From contig CBDFKU010000016.1 of the NCBI GenBank assembly GCA_965248975.1, positions 62,001 through 126,000 on the forward strand: a DNA stretch of 64,000 nt, written 5' to 3'. This DNA is from CBDFKU01 sp965248975 (lineage in GTDB: Bacteria > Chloroflexota > Dehalococcoidia > Lucifugimonadales > JAGWBF01). This document shows positions 17,787 through 25,369 of the stretch, one piece after another (the stretch's first letter is position 1; every line of letters begins with the position of its first letter). The translations under genes and the position numbers were made by a program. The notes under the pieces are model-generated. The model worked only from the letters and a program-made list of their open reading frames with translations. It was not told the origin of the DNA and ran no database searches.

Positions 17787-19835
17787 CTAGGATGCCGGGT
17801 TAATAATGATGTTTCCGAAGGTGTCGACTTCCCCGACGTGACCCGGCAGGATCAACGTGGTGGAGTCCAGCTCCGTGATTATGGCCGGGCCCTGAATACG
17901 GTTGCCAGCCTTTAGCTTGACTCGATCATAGATCGTAGCCTCATGGTCAGCATTGTCCACAAAGACCGAAGTCGTGTCAAGCTTGGCCGCCGCGGGGTTG
18001 GCATCGCCCTGCGGTACCCTGCCTGCCTGAACCGTGCTGGATGGCCCCAGGGCGACGGCTCGTAGGTTCACTACTTCCTGCTCAGCGGGCAGGGCAAAGG
18101 TGAACATCTGGGTGTGCAGCTGGTCGAACTCCTTGCGTACGATGTCCAGCCCACCGTTCTTGAAGGCGTCCATGTCGACGCCAATGGTAAGGATCAGGCC
18201 TTGCCCGGAATATCTGACGTCGATCTCGTACTGAGCCGTCTGGTCGGACCGGGACACGTGCTCTTGGTCTAGAGTGGACTGAGCCCGCTCCGCCAGATCC
18301 CGGAAGATGCCTTCGATCTCCTGATTGGAGGTCTCTGAGAAACGGCGGATGAAGGTGAGGGTGGCTTCGTTGCGCAGCTGGGTCGTGGCGTCGCCATAGG
18401 CGCACAGCACGCCGGGGGAGGGAGGAATGATAACCGGCCACGAGCCGGTTAGCTTGGCGAGAGCGTTGGCGTGGAGTGGGCCGGCTCCCCCGAAGGCTAC
18501 GAGGGCAAAGTCGCGGGGATCATAGCCCTGCTGCACCGAGACCAACCGCAGCGCGCCGAACATGTTCTCGTTGACGATGTCTATGACACCCGCGGCAGCC
18601 CGCTTGACATCGAGACCGAGGGGGTCGCCGATAGTCTTCACGGCCTTCTCCGCAGCGGCTTTGTCCAGGTTCACATTGTCGGCCAGGCTCGTGGGCAACC
18701 GGCCCAGCACCAGGTTGGCGTCGGTCACTGTCGGCCGGTCGCCGCCTCGGCCGTAGGCCGCCGGTCCCGGGTCGGCGCCGGCGCTCTCCGGCCCTACGCG
18801 GAGGGCCTTCGTCAGCTCGGGGACGTGGGCGATGGAGCCGCCGCCGGCCCCGACGCTACGCACGTCAACGGAGGACGCCCGCACGACCACGTCGCCCACC
18901 ATGGTCTCCCGACGCACCTTGGGGACGCCGTTCTCGACCAGGGCGACGTCGGTTGAGGTCCCGCCCATGTCAAAGGTCAGCAGGTTCTTGTATCCTGCCT
19001 GTTGGGCGATCCAAAGGGCTCCGGCAACACCGCCTGCGGGGCCACTCATCAGGATGTTGACGGGGGCGACTTGGGCTATCTCAGATGATACGAGCCCACC
19101 GTCGGAGCGGAGAATGTGCAGGCTGCCGGTGATGCCCCGGTTGTTCAGCTCGCGTTCCAAGTTGTTCAGGTATGTGGAGACCACGGGTGCTACGTAGGAA
19201 TTGGCCACGGTAGTGAGTGCTCGCTCGTACTCCTGCATCTCAGGCAGGATCTCCGAAGAGATAGAGACGGGAACGTTGGGCATGATCTCATGGGCGACCT
19301 CTCGGATGCGTCGCTCGTGGGCTCCGTTGGCGAAGGAGTTGAACAGGCAGATGGTGAGCGCCTCGATGCCCCGGTTCTTCAGATAGGTGAGCCTCTCACG
19401 GAGCGATGTCTCTTCGAGGGGGTCCACCACATCTCCCCGGGCGCTCATGCGCTCGTCGGCCTCCACCGTAAGCTCCAGGGGAGCCAGAGGGTCGGGCATG
19501 TTCCAGATGATCCAGCCTGCCAGGATGCCGGGGACGAACGAGCGGCCCACTTGCAGCATCTGTCCGTAGCCTTTGGTGGTGACCAACCCGATCTTGGCGC
19601 CCCTACCCTGAAGAATGGCGTTGGTGGCCACCGTCGTCCCGTGCATGATCTGTGAAATCTCGCTAGTGTTGATACCGGCGGTAGCGCAAACCCGGTCGAT
19701 ACCGGCCAGCACCCCGATGGACGAGTCCGCCGGAGTCGATTGCACTTTGTCGCGCCAGGTGTTGCCCGATCCCTCGTCGATCAACAGCAGGTCGGTAAAA
19801 GTGCCCCCTACATCTACTCCTAATCGATACGCCAT
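17787..19835 (-). CDS. hyuA: hydantoinase A / oxoprolinase-family protein
   Basis: 682 residues starting at ATG 19835, chosen because the GVDVGGTFTDLLLID ATP-binding motif then begins at residue 6 and GAAGAGGTGG precedes it; the 42-codon upstream extension is noise. Family features are HGTTVATNAILQGRGAKIGLVTTKGY (about residue 70-95), SSEILPEMQEYERALTTVANSYV, and LTFDMGGTSTDVALVENG with a second nucleotide loop near 285, then GPLHANALA. It forms the ATPase-like subunit partnered with HyuB immediately downstream. A strong promoter match sits about 64 bases upstream of the start. Confidence 0.93.
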   Translation of the reverse strand: MAYRLGVDVGGTFTDLLLIDEGSGNTWRDKVQSTPADSSIGVLAGIDRVCATAGINTSEISQIMHGTTVATNAILQGRGAKIGLVTTKGYGQMLQVGRSFVPGILAGWIIWNMPDPLAPLELTVEADERMSARGDVVDPLEETSLRERLTYLKNRGIEALTICLFNSFANGAHERRIREVAHEIMPNVPVSISSEILPEMQEYERALTTVANSYVAPVVSTYLNNLERELNNRGITGSLHILRSDGGLVSSEIAQVAPVNILMSGPAGGVAGALWIAQQAGYKNLLTFDMGGTSTDVALVENGVPKVRRETMVGDVVVRASSVDVRSVGAGGGSIAHVPELTKALRVGPESAGADPGPAAYGRGGDRPTVTDANLVLGRLPTSLADNVNLDKAAAEKAVKTIGDPLGLDVKRAAAGVIDIVNENMFGALRLVSVQQGYDPRDFALVAFGGAGPLHANALAKLTGSWPVIIPPSPGVLCAYGDATTQLRNEATLTFIRRFSETSNQEIEGIFRDLAERAQSTLDQEHVSRSDQTAQYEIDVRYSGQGLILTIGVDMDAFKNGGLDIVRKEFDQLHTQMFTFALPAEQEVVNLRAVALGPSSTVQAGRVPQGDANPAAAKLDTTSVFVDNADHEATIYDRVKLKAGNRIQGPAIITELDSTTLILPGHVGEVDTFGNIIINPAS

Positions 19836-19898
19836 GTCCACCTCTTCCGATAGTCGAAGTTTCCTGGCACCAAGTGGCCAGGTGTGTGAAAACGACAC

Positions 19899-19927
19899 AT
19901 TATTGAACATCCACCCAGCGGTGTCAA
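19899..19927 (-). promoter_or_regulatory. sigma70-like promoter of hyuAB
   Basis: On the minus strand a consensus -35 TTGACA (19922-19927) is followed at the optimal 17-base spacing by AATAAT (19899-19904), five of six matches to TATAAT. Transcription would start near 19892, leaving a leader of roughly 57 bases before hyuA. This is the best core-promoter match I noticed in the window. Confidence 0.65.
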
Positions 19928-19991
19928 GGGTATGGGCTCGTACCTGGATTTCATAAGACATCCGCGACTTCGGCCACCGGGGCGGTCATGT

Positions 19992-19997
19992 TATAAT
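19992..19997 (+). promoter_or_regulatory. possible -10 box for phosphotriesterase-like gene
   Basis: A perfect TATAAT lies 42 bases before ATG 20039 in the divergent gap. No convincing -35 hexamer is found at 16-18 bases, so activity may need an activator or the match may be chance. Confidence 0.35.
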
Positions 19998-20038
19998 GTG
20001 GCGCGGTCGGAACTCGGGGCTCAGCATCGGAGGTGGGC

Positions 20039-21106
20039 ATGGCAAGAGAGAAGCTTGCCGGCAAAGTACAGACCGTACTGGGCCCCATCGATCCGGAGCG
20101 ACTGGGGGTCACCCTGACCCACGAGCACCTGCTAGTGGACCTCTCGGTCCTGTTCAAGCCCCTTGACTGGGCCAGCGAGGTGGACTTCTTCCATAAACCC
20201 GTGTCTATGGAGACCCTCGGACGCATCCGACACTACGGCGCACGAAACAAGGACGACAGCCAGCTCTTCGATGTTCCCACCGCCATCAACGAGACCGACC
20301 TGTATAAGCAATACGGTGGGGATTCCCTGGTGGACGCCACCAGCATAGGCATAGCCAGGGACCCTGTCGGCCTGGCCCGGATCTCCCGGACCACCGGAGT
20401 AAACGTCATAATGGGGGCCTCTTACTACGTGGCCCCGGCCCACCCCGGCACCATGAGCGATATCGGCGAGGACGAAATCGTGGAGCGTATTGTAGCCGAC
20501 GTCACCGATGGCGTGGACGGTACCGGCATCAGGTCCGGCGTCATCGGCGAGGTTGGCTGCTCCTGGCCCCTGGAGAAAAACGAGCGGAAGGTGCTTCGGG
20601 CGTCGGCGCGGGCCCAGCGCATGACCGGTGCCACCCTGTCGATCCATCCGGGCAGGGACGAGACCGCACCCCTGGAGATCATCGAGGTCCTGTCCGAGGC
20701 CGGGGCCGATCTGAGCCGCACCATCATGGGGCACTTGGATCGGACGGTGTTCCTTCGGGACACCATCGGCAACATCGCAAGCTCCGGATGCTACATGGAG
20801 TGGGATCTGTTCGGCAAGGAGCAGTCCCATTACCCCCTGAACACCAGGATAGACATGCCCAGCGACGCCAAGCGTATGGACGACATCGCCTGGATAGCGT
20901 CCCAGGGATACGGGCGAAAGGTCCTCATAGCCCACGACATCTGCGCCAAGCACCGTCTTGAAAAATACGGCGGCCACGGCTACTCCTACATCCTGGGGCA
21001 CATCGTGCCCCGCATGCGGGTCCGTGGCTACGATCAGGCGGCGATAGACGACATACTTGTGAACAACCCCAGAGACGCCCTGACCTTTGCCGAGACGATT
21101 TTATGA
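20039..21106 (+). CDS. phosphotriesterase-family metal-dependent hydrolase (lactonase-like)
   Basis: 355 residues from ATG 20039, five bases after GGAGG. It belongs to the phosphotriesterase/PTE-like lactonase branch of the amidohydrolases. The binuclear metal site starts with THEHLLVDL (residues about 24-32); the bridging position is in GVIGEVGCSW, where the family more often has Lys and here Glu lies; histidines follow in LSIHPGRDE and IMGHLDRT; the last Asp is in LIAHDICAKHRLEKYGGHGYSY. Known members hydrolyse lactones or phosphotriesters. It precedes an FMN-dependent hydroxyacid oxidase by about 120 bases, so a lactone to hydroxyacid to ketoacid route is possible but inferential. Confidence 0.9.
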   Translation: MAREKLAGKVQTVLGPIDPERLGVTLTHEHLLVDLSVLFKPLDWASEVDFFHKPVSMETLGRIRHYGARNKDDSQLFDVPTAINETDLYKQYGGDSLVDATSIGIARDPVGLARISRTTGVNVIMGASYYVAPAHPGTMSDIGEDEIVERIVADVTDGVDGTGIRSGVIGEVGCSWPLEKNERKVLRASARAQRMTGATLSIHPGRDETAPLEIIEVLSEAGADLSRTIMGHLDRTVFLRDTIGNIASSGCYMEWDLFGKEQSHYPLNTRIDMPSDAKRMDDIAWIASQGYGRKVLIAHDICAKHRLEKYGGHGYSYILGHIVPRMRVRGYDQAAIDDILVNNPRDALTFAETIL

Positions 21107-21120
21107 GGCACGGGTCGGTT

Positions 21121-21195
21121 TGTCTTTCCCCATTTGTGGGGTTGATTAATGTGGGGCGACGTACCCACGTCCTGACCTTCCTCCTTAAGGGAGAC
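21121..21195 (-). repeat. dispersed hairpin repeat copy, diverged
   Basis: Read on the minus strand it contains GGAAGGTCAGGACGTGGG, then GCCCCACATTAATC and CCCCACAAATGGGG, collinear with the copies at 30211-30287 and 61521-61600. It occupies nearly all of the gap between the phosphotriesterase-like gene and the FMN oxidase, ending 32 bases before the latter's start. Confidence 0.6.
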
Positions 21196-21227
21196 GGGGT
21201 GGATCTGACAAACGAAGGAGGTTTCCA

Positions 21228-22352
21228 GTGCTTGAAGATCTGGGGCTCCTGAACCTGGCCGACTTCGAGGCCCGGGCCAAGATAGTGATGCCCAACGCCC
21301 TTCTGGAGATGGTGGCCGGCGGGTTCAACGACGAGATCACCTTCAAGAGGACCCAGCGGGCCTTCGACTCCATCGCCCTCCGTCCTCGCTACTTGGTGGA
21401 CGTGAGCCATGTCGATTCTTCCACCACCGTCCTGGGGCGGAAGATCGACTTCCCGGTCCTCGCGGGACCTCTGGGCGGTCTGGAGCTGGTTAACCCGGAA
21501 GGGTCTTCGGCCGCCTGCCGGGCCGCTGGGGCCGCCGGCACCGCCATGGTGGTCAGCCACGCCGCAGTCTCCTCCTCAATCGAAGAGGTGGCCGGCGTCG
21601 GCTCCGGCCCGGTGTGGTGCCAGGTTTTCCCTCTCAAGGATAGGGAGCTCCTTCGTGAACATGTGCGGCGGGCGGAAGACGCCAACTGCGCCGCCCTCTG
21701 TGTAACCGTTGACGCTCCCACCCTGGAGGTAGTCAAAGAACAAAGCATCAAGAACCCGGACCCCCTTCATCCGGGCCACTCGTCCTGGGCAACGATAACG
21801 CGAAGAGCGGGTGGGGGAAGCAGGACCATCGTGGACTTGGCCGAGGCCATAGACCCCGATGCCTCCTGGGATTACGTGGACTGGCTACGCTCGATAACCT
21901 CCATGCCAGTGGTGGTCAAAGGGATCCTTACAGCGGAGGACGCCCGCCTTTGTGCGGAGCATGGAGCGCGGGGGATCATCGTCTCCAACCACGGTGGCAG
22001 GCTCTTCGACGGCGCCATCACCGCCATAGAGGCCCTTCCCGGCGTGGCCGACGCTGTGGGAGGGCGCTGCGAGGTGCTGATGGACGGGGGCATCCGGCGG
22101 GGCATCGACGTGGTCAAGGCCCTGGCCCTCGGGGCTCGAGCCGTGCTCCTGGGCCGGCCGGTCTACTATGGACTTGCGGCCGGCGGCGAATCGGGAGTCA
22201 AGACGGTCTTCGACCTGCTGCGCCGGGAGATGGAGTTCTCGATAGCCATGTGCGGGAAGACCAGGCTGGAGCAACTGGACCGGAGCATGGTGGTAAAGGT
22301 CTCCACCCTGTACGAGCCGGGAGGGTTCGCCTCTCGTTGGAACACCGGGTGA
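21228..22352 (+). CDS. FMN-dependent alpha-hydroxy-acid oxidizing protein
   Basis: 374 residues from GTG 21228 with AAGGAGG 7 bases before it. It is a TIM-barrel flavoenzyme of the glycolate/lactate oxidase family, which oxidises an alpha-hydroxyacid to the ketoacid. Signatures are the N-terminal NLADFEARAKIVMPNALLEMVAGGFNDE, ALRPRYLVDVSHVD, VVVKGILTAEDARLCAEHGARGIIVSNHGGR near residue 225-260 containing the catalytic His, and VLMDGGIRRGIDVVKALALGARAVLLGRP. After SNHGGR the usual Gln-Leu-Asp is LFD here, a local deviation that may affect substrate choice. Its neighbours are a lactonase-like hydrolase and a dihydroorotase-like deacetylase. Confidence 0.92.
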   Translation: MLEDLGLLNLADFEARAKIVMPNALLEMVAGGFNDEITFKRTQRAFDSIALRPRYLVDVSHVDSSTTVLGRKIDFPVLAGPLGGLELVNPEGSSAACRAAGAAGTAMVVSHAAVSSSIEEVAGVGSGPVWCQVFPLKDRELLREHVRRAEDANCAALCVTVDAPTLEVVKEQSIKNPDPLHPGHSSWATITRRAGGGSRTIVDLAEAIDPDASWDYVDWLRSITSMPVVVKGILTAEDARLCAEHGARGIIVSNHGGRLFDGAITAIEALPGVADAVGGRCEVLMDGGIRRGIDVVKALALGARAVLLGRPVYYGLAAGGESGVKTVFDLLRREMEFSIAMCGKTRLEQLDRSMVVKVSTLYEPGGFASRWNTG

Positions 22353-22365
22353 CCGGGAATACGGG

Positions 22366-22395
22366 GTGACCGTTCTCTAGTCCCCATGCTATACT
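22366..22395 (+). promoter_or_regulatory. predicted promoter of deacetylase gene
   Basis: GTGACC (22366-22371), an 18-base spacer and TATACT (22390-22395) precede ATG 22424 by about 28 bases, suggesting that the downstream gene has its own promoter despite the co-oriented neighbour. Confidence 0.4.
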
Positions 22396-22423
22396 GCCCT
22401 AAACTTCGTCGGAGGTAGGCGCG

Positions 22424-23644
22424 ATGTATGACCTGGTGTTAAAGGGAGGCACAGTCCTCGATCCCGCCCAGGGAATTAACAAGCCTCTCGACGTAGCCGT
22501 AAGCGGAGGCAAGATCACCGCGCTGTCGGCTTCGATCCCGGAAGAAGACGCGGCTCAGGTCGTGAAGGTAGATCGGTACCTGGTCACGCCCGGCTTGGTG
22601 GACATCCACACCCACGTATACAGCCCTACCGGCAACCAGAACCACCCAGACATGGCCGGAGTCCTCAGCGGGGTAACAACGGTGGCCGACGCGGGGAGCC
22701 TGGGTCCCGCCAACTTCCAGGGGTTCAGCGACTATGTGCTGTCCCAGTCTCAGACAAAGGTCTACTCCTTCCTCAGCATCTTCAGGGACAAGACCGTCGC
22801 CCTGAGCACGGACCCGTCTGAGATAGACGTGGCCGGCGTGGTCAAGACGGCCCGTGAGCACCCCGATGTGGTGGTAGGAGTCAAGGCATTGGTCGCACCC
22901 AGGCTGGTTCAGGCCATGGGCTTGGAGCACGTTGAGGCGACCTTCCGGGCGGCCCGCGAGGCGGGCATCCGGGTCATGCTTCACATAGGCGACATCGGGC
23001 CCAAGGGGCAGACTCCCACCCCCCGGGATCTGACAGTGCAGGCCCTTTCCATGCTGGAAGCGGGGGACGTCGTCACCCACGTGTTCAGTCCGCTGACCGG
23101 CGCTGCCCTGGACACCGATGGCAGGGTGCTGCCCGAGCTACGGGAGGCCCAGGGGCGTGGCGTGACATTGGACACCTCCTACGGCGACTTCAACTTCGGA
23201 TGGGACTGCGCCCGGTCGGTGGTAGACCAGGGCCTGATACCCGACACCATCGGCACCGACATCGAGCTTCAGGCCGGAGTCGGCATGCGGCAGGTCTCCA
23301 CCAGGGGACTGCTGGAATACAGCGCCTACTTCCTCCAGTTGGGATTCTCGCTGGAAGAGGTGGTCCGTATGATGACCGTCAACCCGGCGAAGGGCTTGGG
23401 TATCGACGACCGGGCCGGGAGCCTGGCGGTGGGACGGGAGGCCGACATCTCGGTGTTGGAGCTAAGGAAAGGCCGGTGGCTCCTGGAAGATGCAGCCGGC
23501 GCCAGTCAGGTCGGCTCTCAGGCCCTGGCCCCCGTGATAACCGTAAAAGGCGGCAAGGTCATCGAGCCCGGCGAGGCGCCCCACCCCTGGGGATGGACTC
23601 CCCAGGCGGCAGAAGCCGGGGCCGAAGTGGCCAGCTTCGACTAA
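22424..23644 (+). CDS. amidohydrolase/deacetylase-family metallohydrolase (dihydroorotase-like)
   Basis: 406 residues from ATG 22424 with GGAGGTAGG upstream. It is an amidohydrolase superfamily protein of the dihydroorotase-like deacetylase group: DLVLKGGTVLDPAQGINKPLDVAVSGGKITAL, then the metal site GLVDIHTHVYS near residue 60, VTTVADAGSLGPANFQGF, VGVKALVAP with the probable carboxylated Lys, HIGDIG, and C-terminal ADISVLELRKG. This group acts on N-acyl amino acids or small cyclic amides. It fits the amide/lactone-degrading theme of the surrounding genes. It is followed by an excellent intrinsic terminator. Confidence 0.9.
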   Translation: MYDLVLKGGTVLDPAQGINKPLDVAVSGGKITALSASIPEEDAAQVVKVDRYLVTPGLVDIHTHVYSPTGNQNHPDMAGVLSGVTTVADAGSLGPANFQGFSDYVLSQSQTKVYSFLSIFRDKTVALSTDPSEIDVAGVVKTAREHPDVVVGVKALVAPRLVQAMGLEHVEATFRAAREAGIRVMLHIGDIGPKGQTPTPRDLTVQALSMLEAGDVVTHVFSPLTGAALDTDGRVLPELREAQGRGVTLDTSYGDFNFGWDCARSVVDQGLIPDTIGTDIELQAGVGMRQVSTRGLLEYSAYFLQLGFSLEEVVRMMTVNPAKGLGIDDRAGSLAVGREADISVLELRKGRWLLEDAAGASQVGSQALAPVITVKGGKVIEPGEAPHPWGWTPQAAEAGAEVASFD

Positions 23645-23667
23645 TTAAACGGGACGGCTTTCGAGGA

Positions 23668-25239
23668 TCATCGGAGGGCCCGGGAAAAGTCCGGGCCCTC
23701 CATTTTTTCGATGCAGTTAGCATCTACGCCGGTCCCCGGATTGGCTAGAAAGTCTCTTGCGATGTCCAGCGGGCAGTGGCCGCCGCTGAAGGCCACGCCA
23801 TGGCCGACTCCGGGAAACTCGAAGAACACGCCGTTGGCCAGGCTCCCCACGGCCAGTCTTCCCCACGACGGCGGCGTAATCGGGTCGTATTCCCCCGCCA
23901 GCACCAGGGTCGGGATATCGCTCTTCACGGCCTGGTTCTCACTGGAGTTTGCCTGCCTTGCTCCCCACGCTCGGCATAGCTGAAGGATCGGATTCCTGTC
24001 GGCGAGCCCCCTCAACCTGGGGTGGGTCTCGGCCACCAGGTCCAGGTCTTCCTGAGAAGTGAAGGGGGCCTCTTCGCCGCACTGCACCGAGTAGTGCATT
24101 CCGACACTGATATCGTCCAACTGTGTCAGAAAAGCGCCCTCCAGGGCAGCTACCGCGGCAAAGTCGCCCAGCCCTGCCCGGAAGATGATGTCCGGGAGCA
24201 GCGGGATTATGTCGGTGATGTACAGGGACTGGAACAGGAAACCTGTGAGCTCATCCACGCTAAACAGGAGATCAAAGGTCTCCCCCGTGAGAGGATGGGT
24301 TATCGGGAAGATGACCGGACTCTCGGCCAGGACACCCGCCAGGCGGAAGAACACGGTCTCCAGCTGGGGATGGGTGGCGTTACAGACCGGGTGGGCCGCG
24401 CAGCCGTCGAACAGGGTGGTGAAGGCACGGTCCGCGTTGGGGAGGAAATTGGTATACGCATCGACCTCCAGTGGAACCGTGGAGTCGAGGATGACGCTGC
24501 GGATGCCCTCCGGGAAGTCGCGCATTGCCGTCAGGGCGAGGCGGGTCCCATACGAGACGCCCAGCAGGTTCCAGCTCTCGTATCCCAGGGCCAGCCTCAA
24601 GTCCTCCAGGTCGGCGGCGTTCTCGGCGCTGGTGTAGCCCTCCAGGTTCACCCCCTCCCCTTCAAGGCGGTCCCGGCAGGCGACCAGGCTCCCGATTGTG
24701 AGAGAGGACTCCAGCTCGATAGTCAGGTCCCGGTCAAGGGTGTCGTGGACCGCCTCCACGAATTCGGGGCAGTCCACGGCCGGCTTGGAGAAGCCCGTCC
24801 CCCTCTGGTCGAGGACGATCACATCCCGTTGGGAAAGGAAGGGCTCGACCAGGTCGTCGAAGACGAACTCTAGCTCCTTGAGGGCGCTGCTGCCCGGGCC
24901 GCCCGAGAGATAGACCAGCGGATCGTCGGCCGAGTCGTCGTTGGGACTTTCGAACACCGCTACGTGCAGGTGGATCGAGGCACCGTCGGGGTCGCGGCGG
25001 TCTTCTGGGACTGTGAGGTAGCCGCATTCCACGACCTGGCCGGCGGCGACCTGGAAGAGGCATTCCGCCGATCGATATCTGGAACGCGCAGCATCCGTGG
25101 GACGTGGAGTGGAGGTGGCCGACGGGGTGGAAGTAAGCCCGACGGTGGCCGAGGGCTCCGAAGTAGGCGTGCCTTGGGAACACGCCACCAGGACGACGAC
25201 AAGGGCAAGCAGACCGGGCCAACGGATATGGTGCCACAT
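23668..25239 (-). CDS. lipoprotein alpha/beta hydrolase (TAP-like peptidase family)
   Basis: 523 residues from ATG 25239; the TTG start upstream adds an unlikely extension. A lipoprotein signal is clear: hydrophobic LLALVVVLVAC with a lipobox Cys at about residue 20, then a Ser/Thr/Pro-rich spacer. The catalytic domain has the oxyanion region YLSGGPGSSAL, nucleophile elbow LLGVSYGTRLAL (GxSxG), acid Asp in LVLAGEYDPITPP and His in FPGVGHGVAFSGGHCPLDIA, the last within a TAP-like C-terminal domain. It probably acts outside the membrane as an aminopeptidase or esterase. There is no ribosome site, but TATAAT lies immediately upstream, suggesting a leaderless transcript. Confidence 0.9.
   Translation of the reverse strand: MWHHIRWPGLLALVVVLVACSQGTPTSEPSATVGLTSTPSATSTPRPTDAARSRYRSAECLFQVAAGQVVECGYLTVPEDRRDPDGASIHLHVAVFESPNDDSADDPLVYLSGGPGSSALKELEFVFDDLVEPFLSQRDVIVLDQRGTGFSKPAVDCPEFVEAVHDTLDRDLTIELESSLTIGSLVACRDRLEGEGVNLEGYTSAENAADLEDLRLALGYESWNLLGVSYGTRLALTAMRDFPEGIRSVILDSTVPLEVDAYTNFLPNADRAFTTLFDGCAAHPVCNATHPQLETVFFRLAGVLAESPVIFPITHPLTGETFDLLFSVDELTGFLFQSLYITDIIPLLPDIIFRAGLGDFAAVAALEGAFLTQLDDISVGMHYSVQCGEEAPFTSQEDLDLVAETHPRLRGLADRNPILQLCRAWGARQANSSENQAVKSDIPTLVLAGEYDPITPPSWGRLAVGSLANGVFFEFPGVGHGVAFSGGHCPLDIARDFLANPGTGVDANCIEKMEGPDFSRALR
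23673..23708 (+). terminator. intrinsic terminator overlapping a convergent gene
   Basis: GGAGGGCCCGG (23673-23683), a 7-base loop, CCGGGCCCTCC (23691-23701) and ATTTTTT make a textbook Rho-independent terminator for the plus-strand deacetylase gene ending at 23644. On the minus strand the same bases are codons for the last residues of the convergent hydrolase (MEGPDFSRALR). Confidence 0.85.
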
Positions 25240-25246
25240 TTGAGAG

Positions 25247-25252
25247 ATTATA
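25247..25252 (-). promoter_or_regulatory. -10 box placed for a leaderless transcript
   Basis: A perfect TATAAT on the minus strand ends 7 bases before the A of ATG 25239, so the expected transcription start is at or within two bases of the start codon. No Shine-Dalgarno is present between them. The -35 region is weak. Confidence 0.5.
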
Positions 25253-25369
25253 GCAGAATGCGCAAACGACAAACCTTCCAAGCATGTCCTCTCCCGGCCT
25301 TGTCACCACAATGGCCAACCAAGTATGATGGGTTCGCCAAAGGCACGTTCCGAGGGAGGCGAAGGTTCT

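Noticed and set aside
19836..19961. 42-codon N-terminal extension of HyuA
   Set aside because: It includes the promoter region and lies before a good ribosome site; family proteins begin close to the DVGGTFTD motif.
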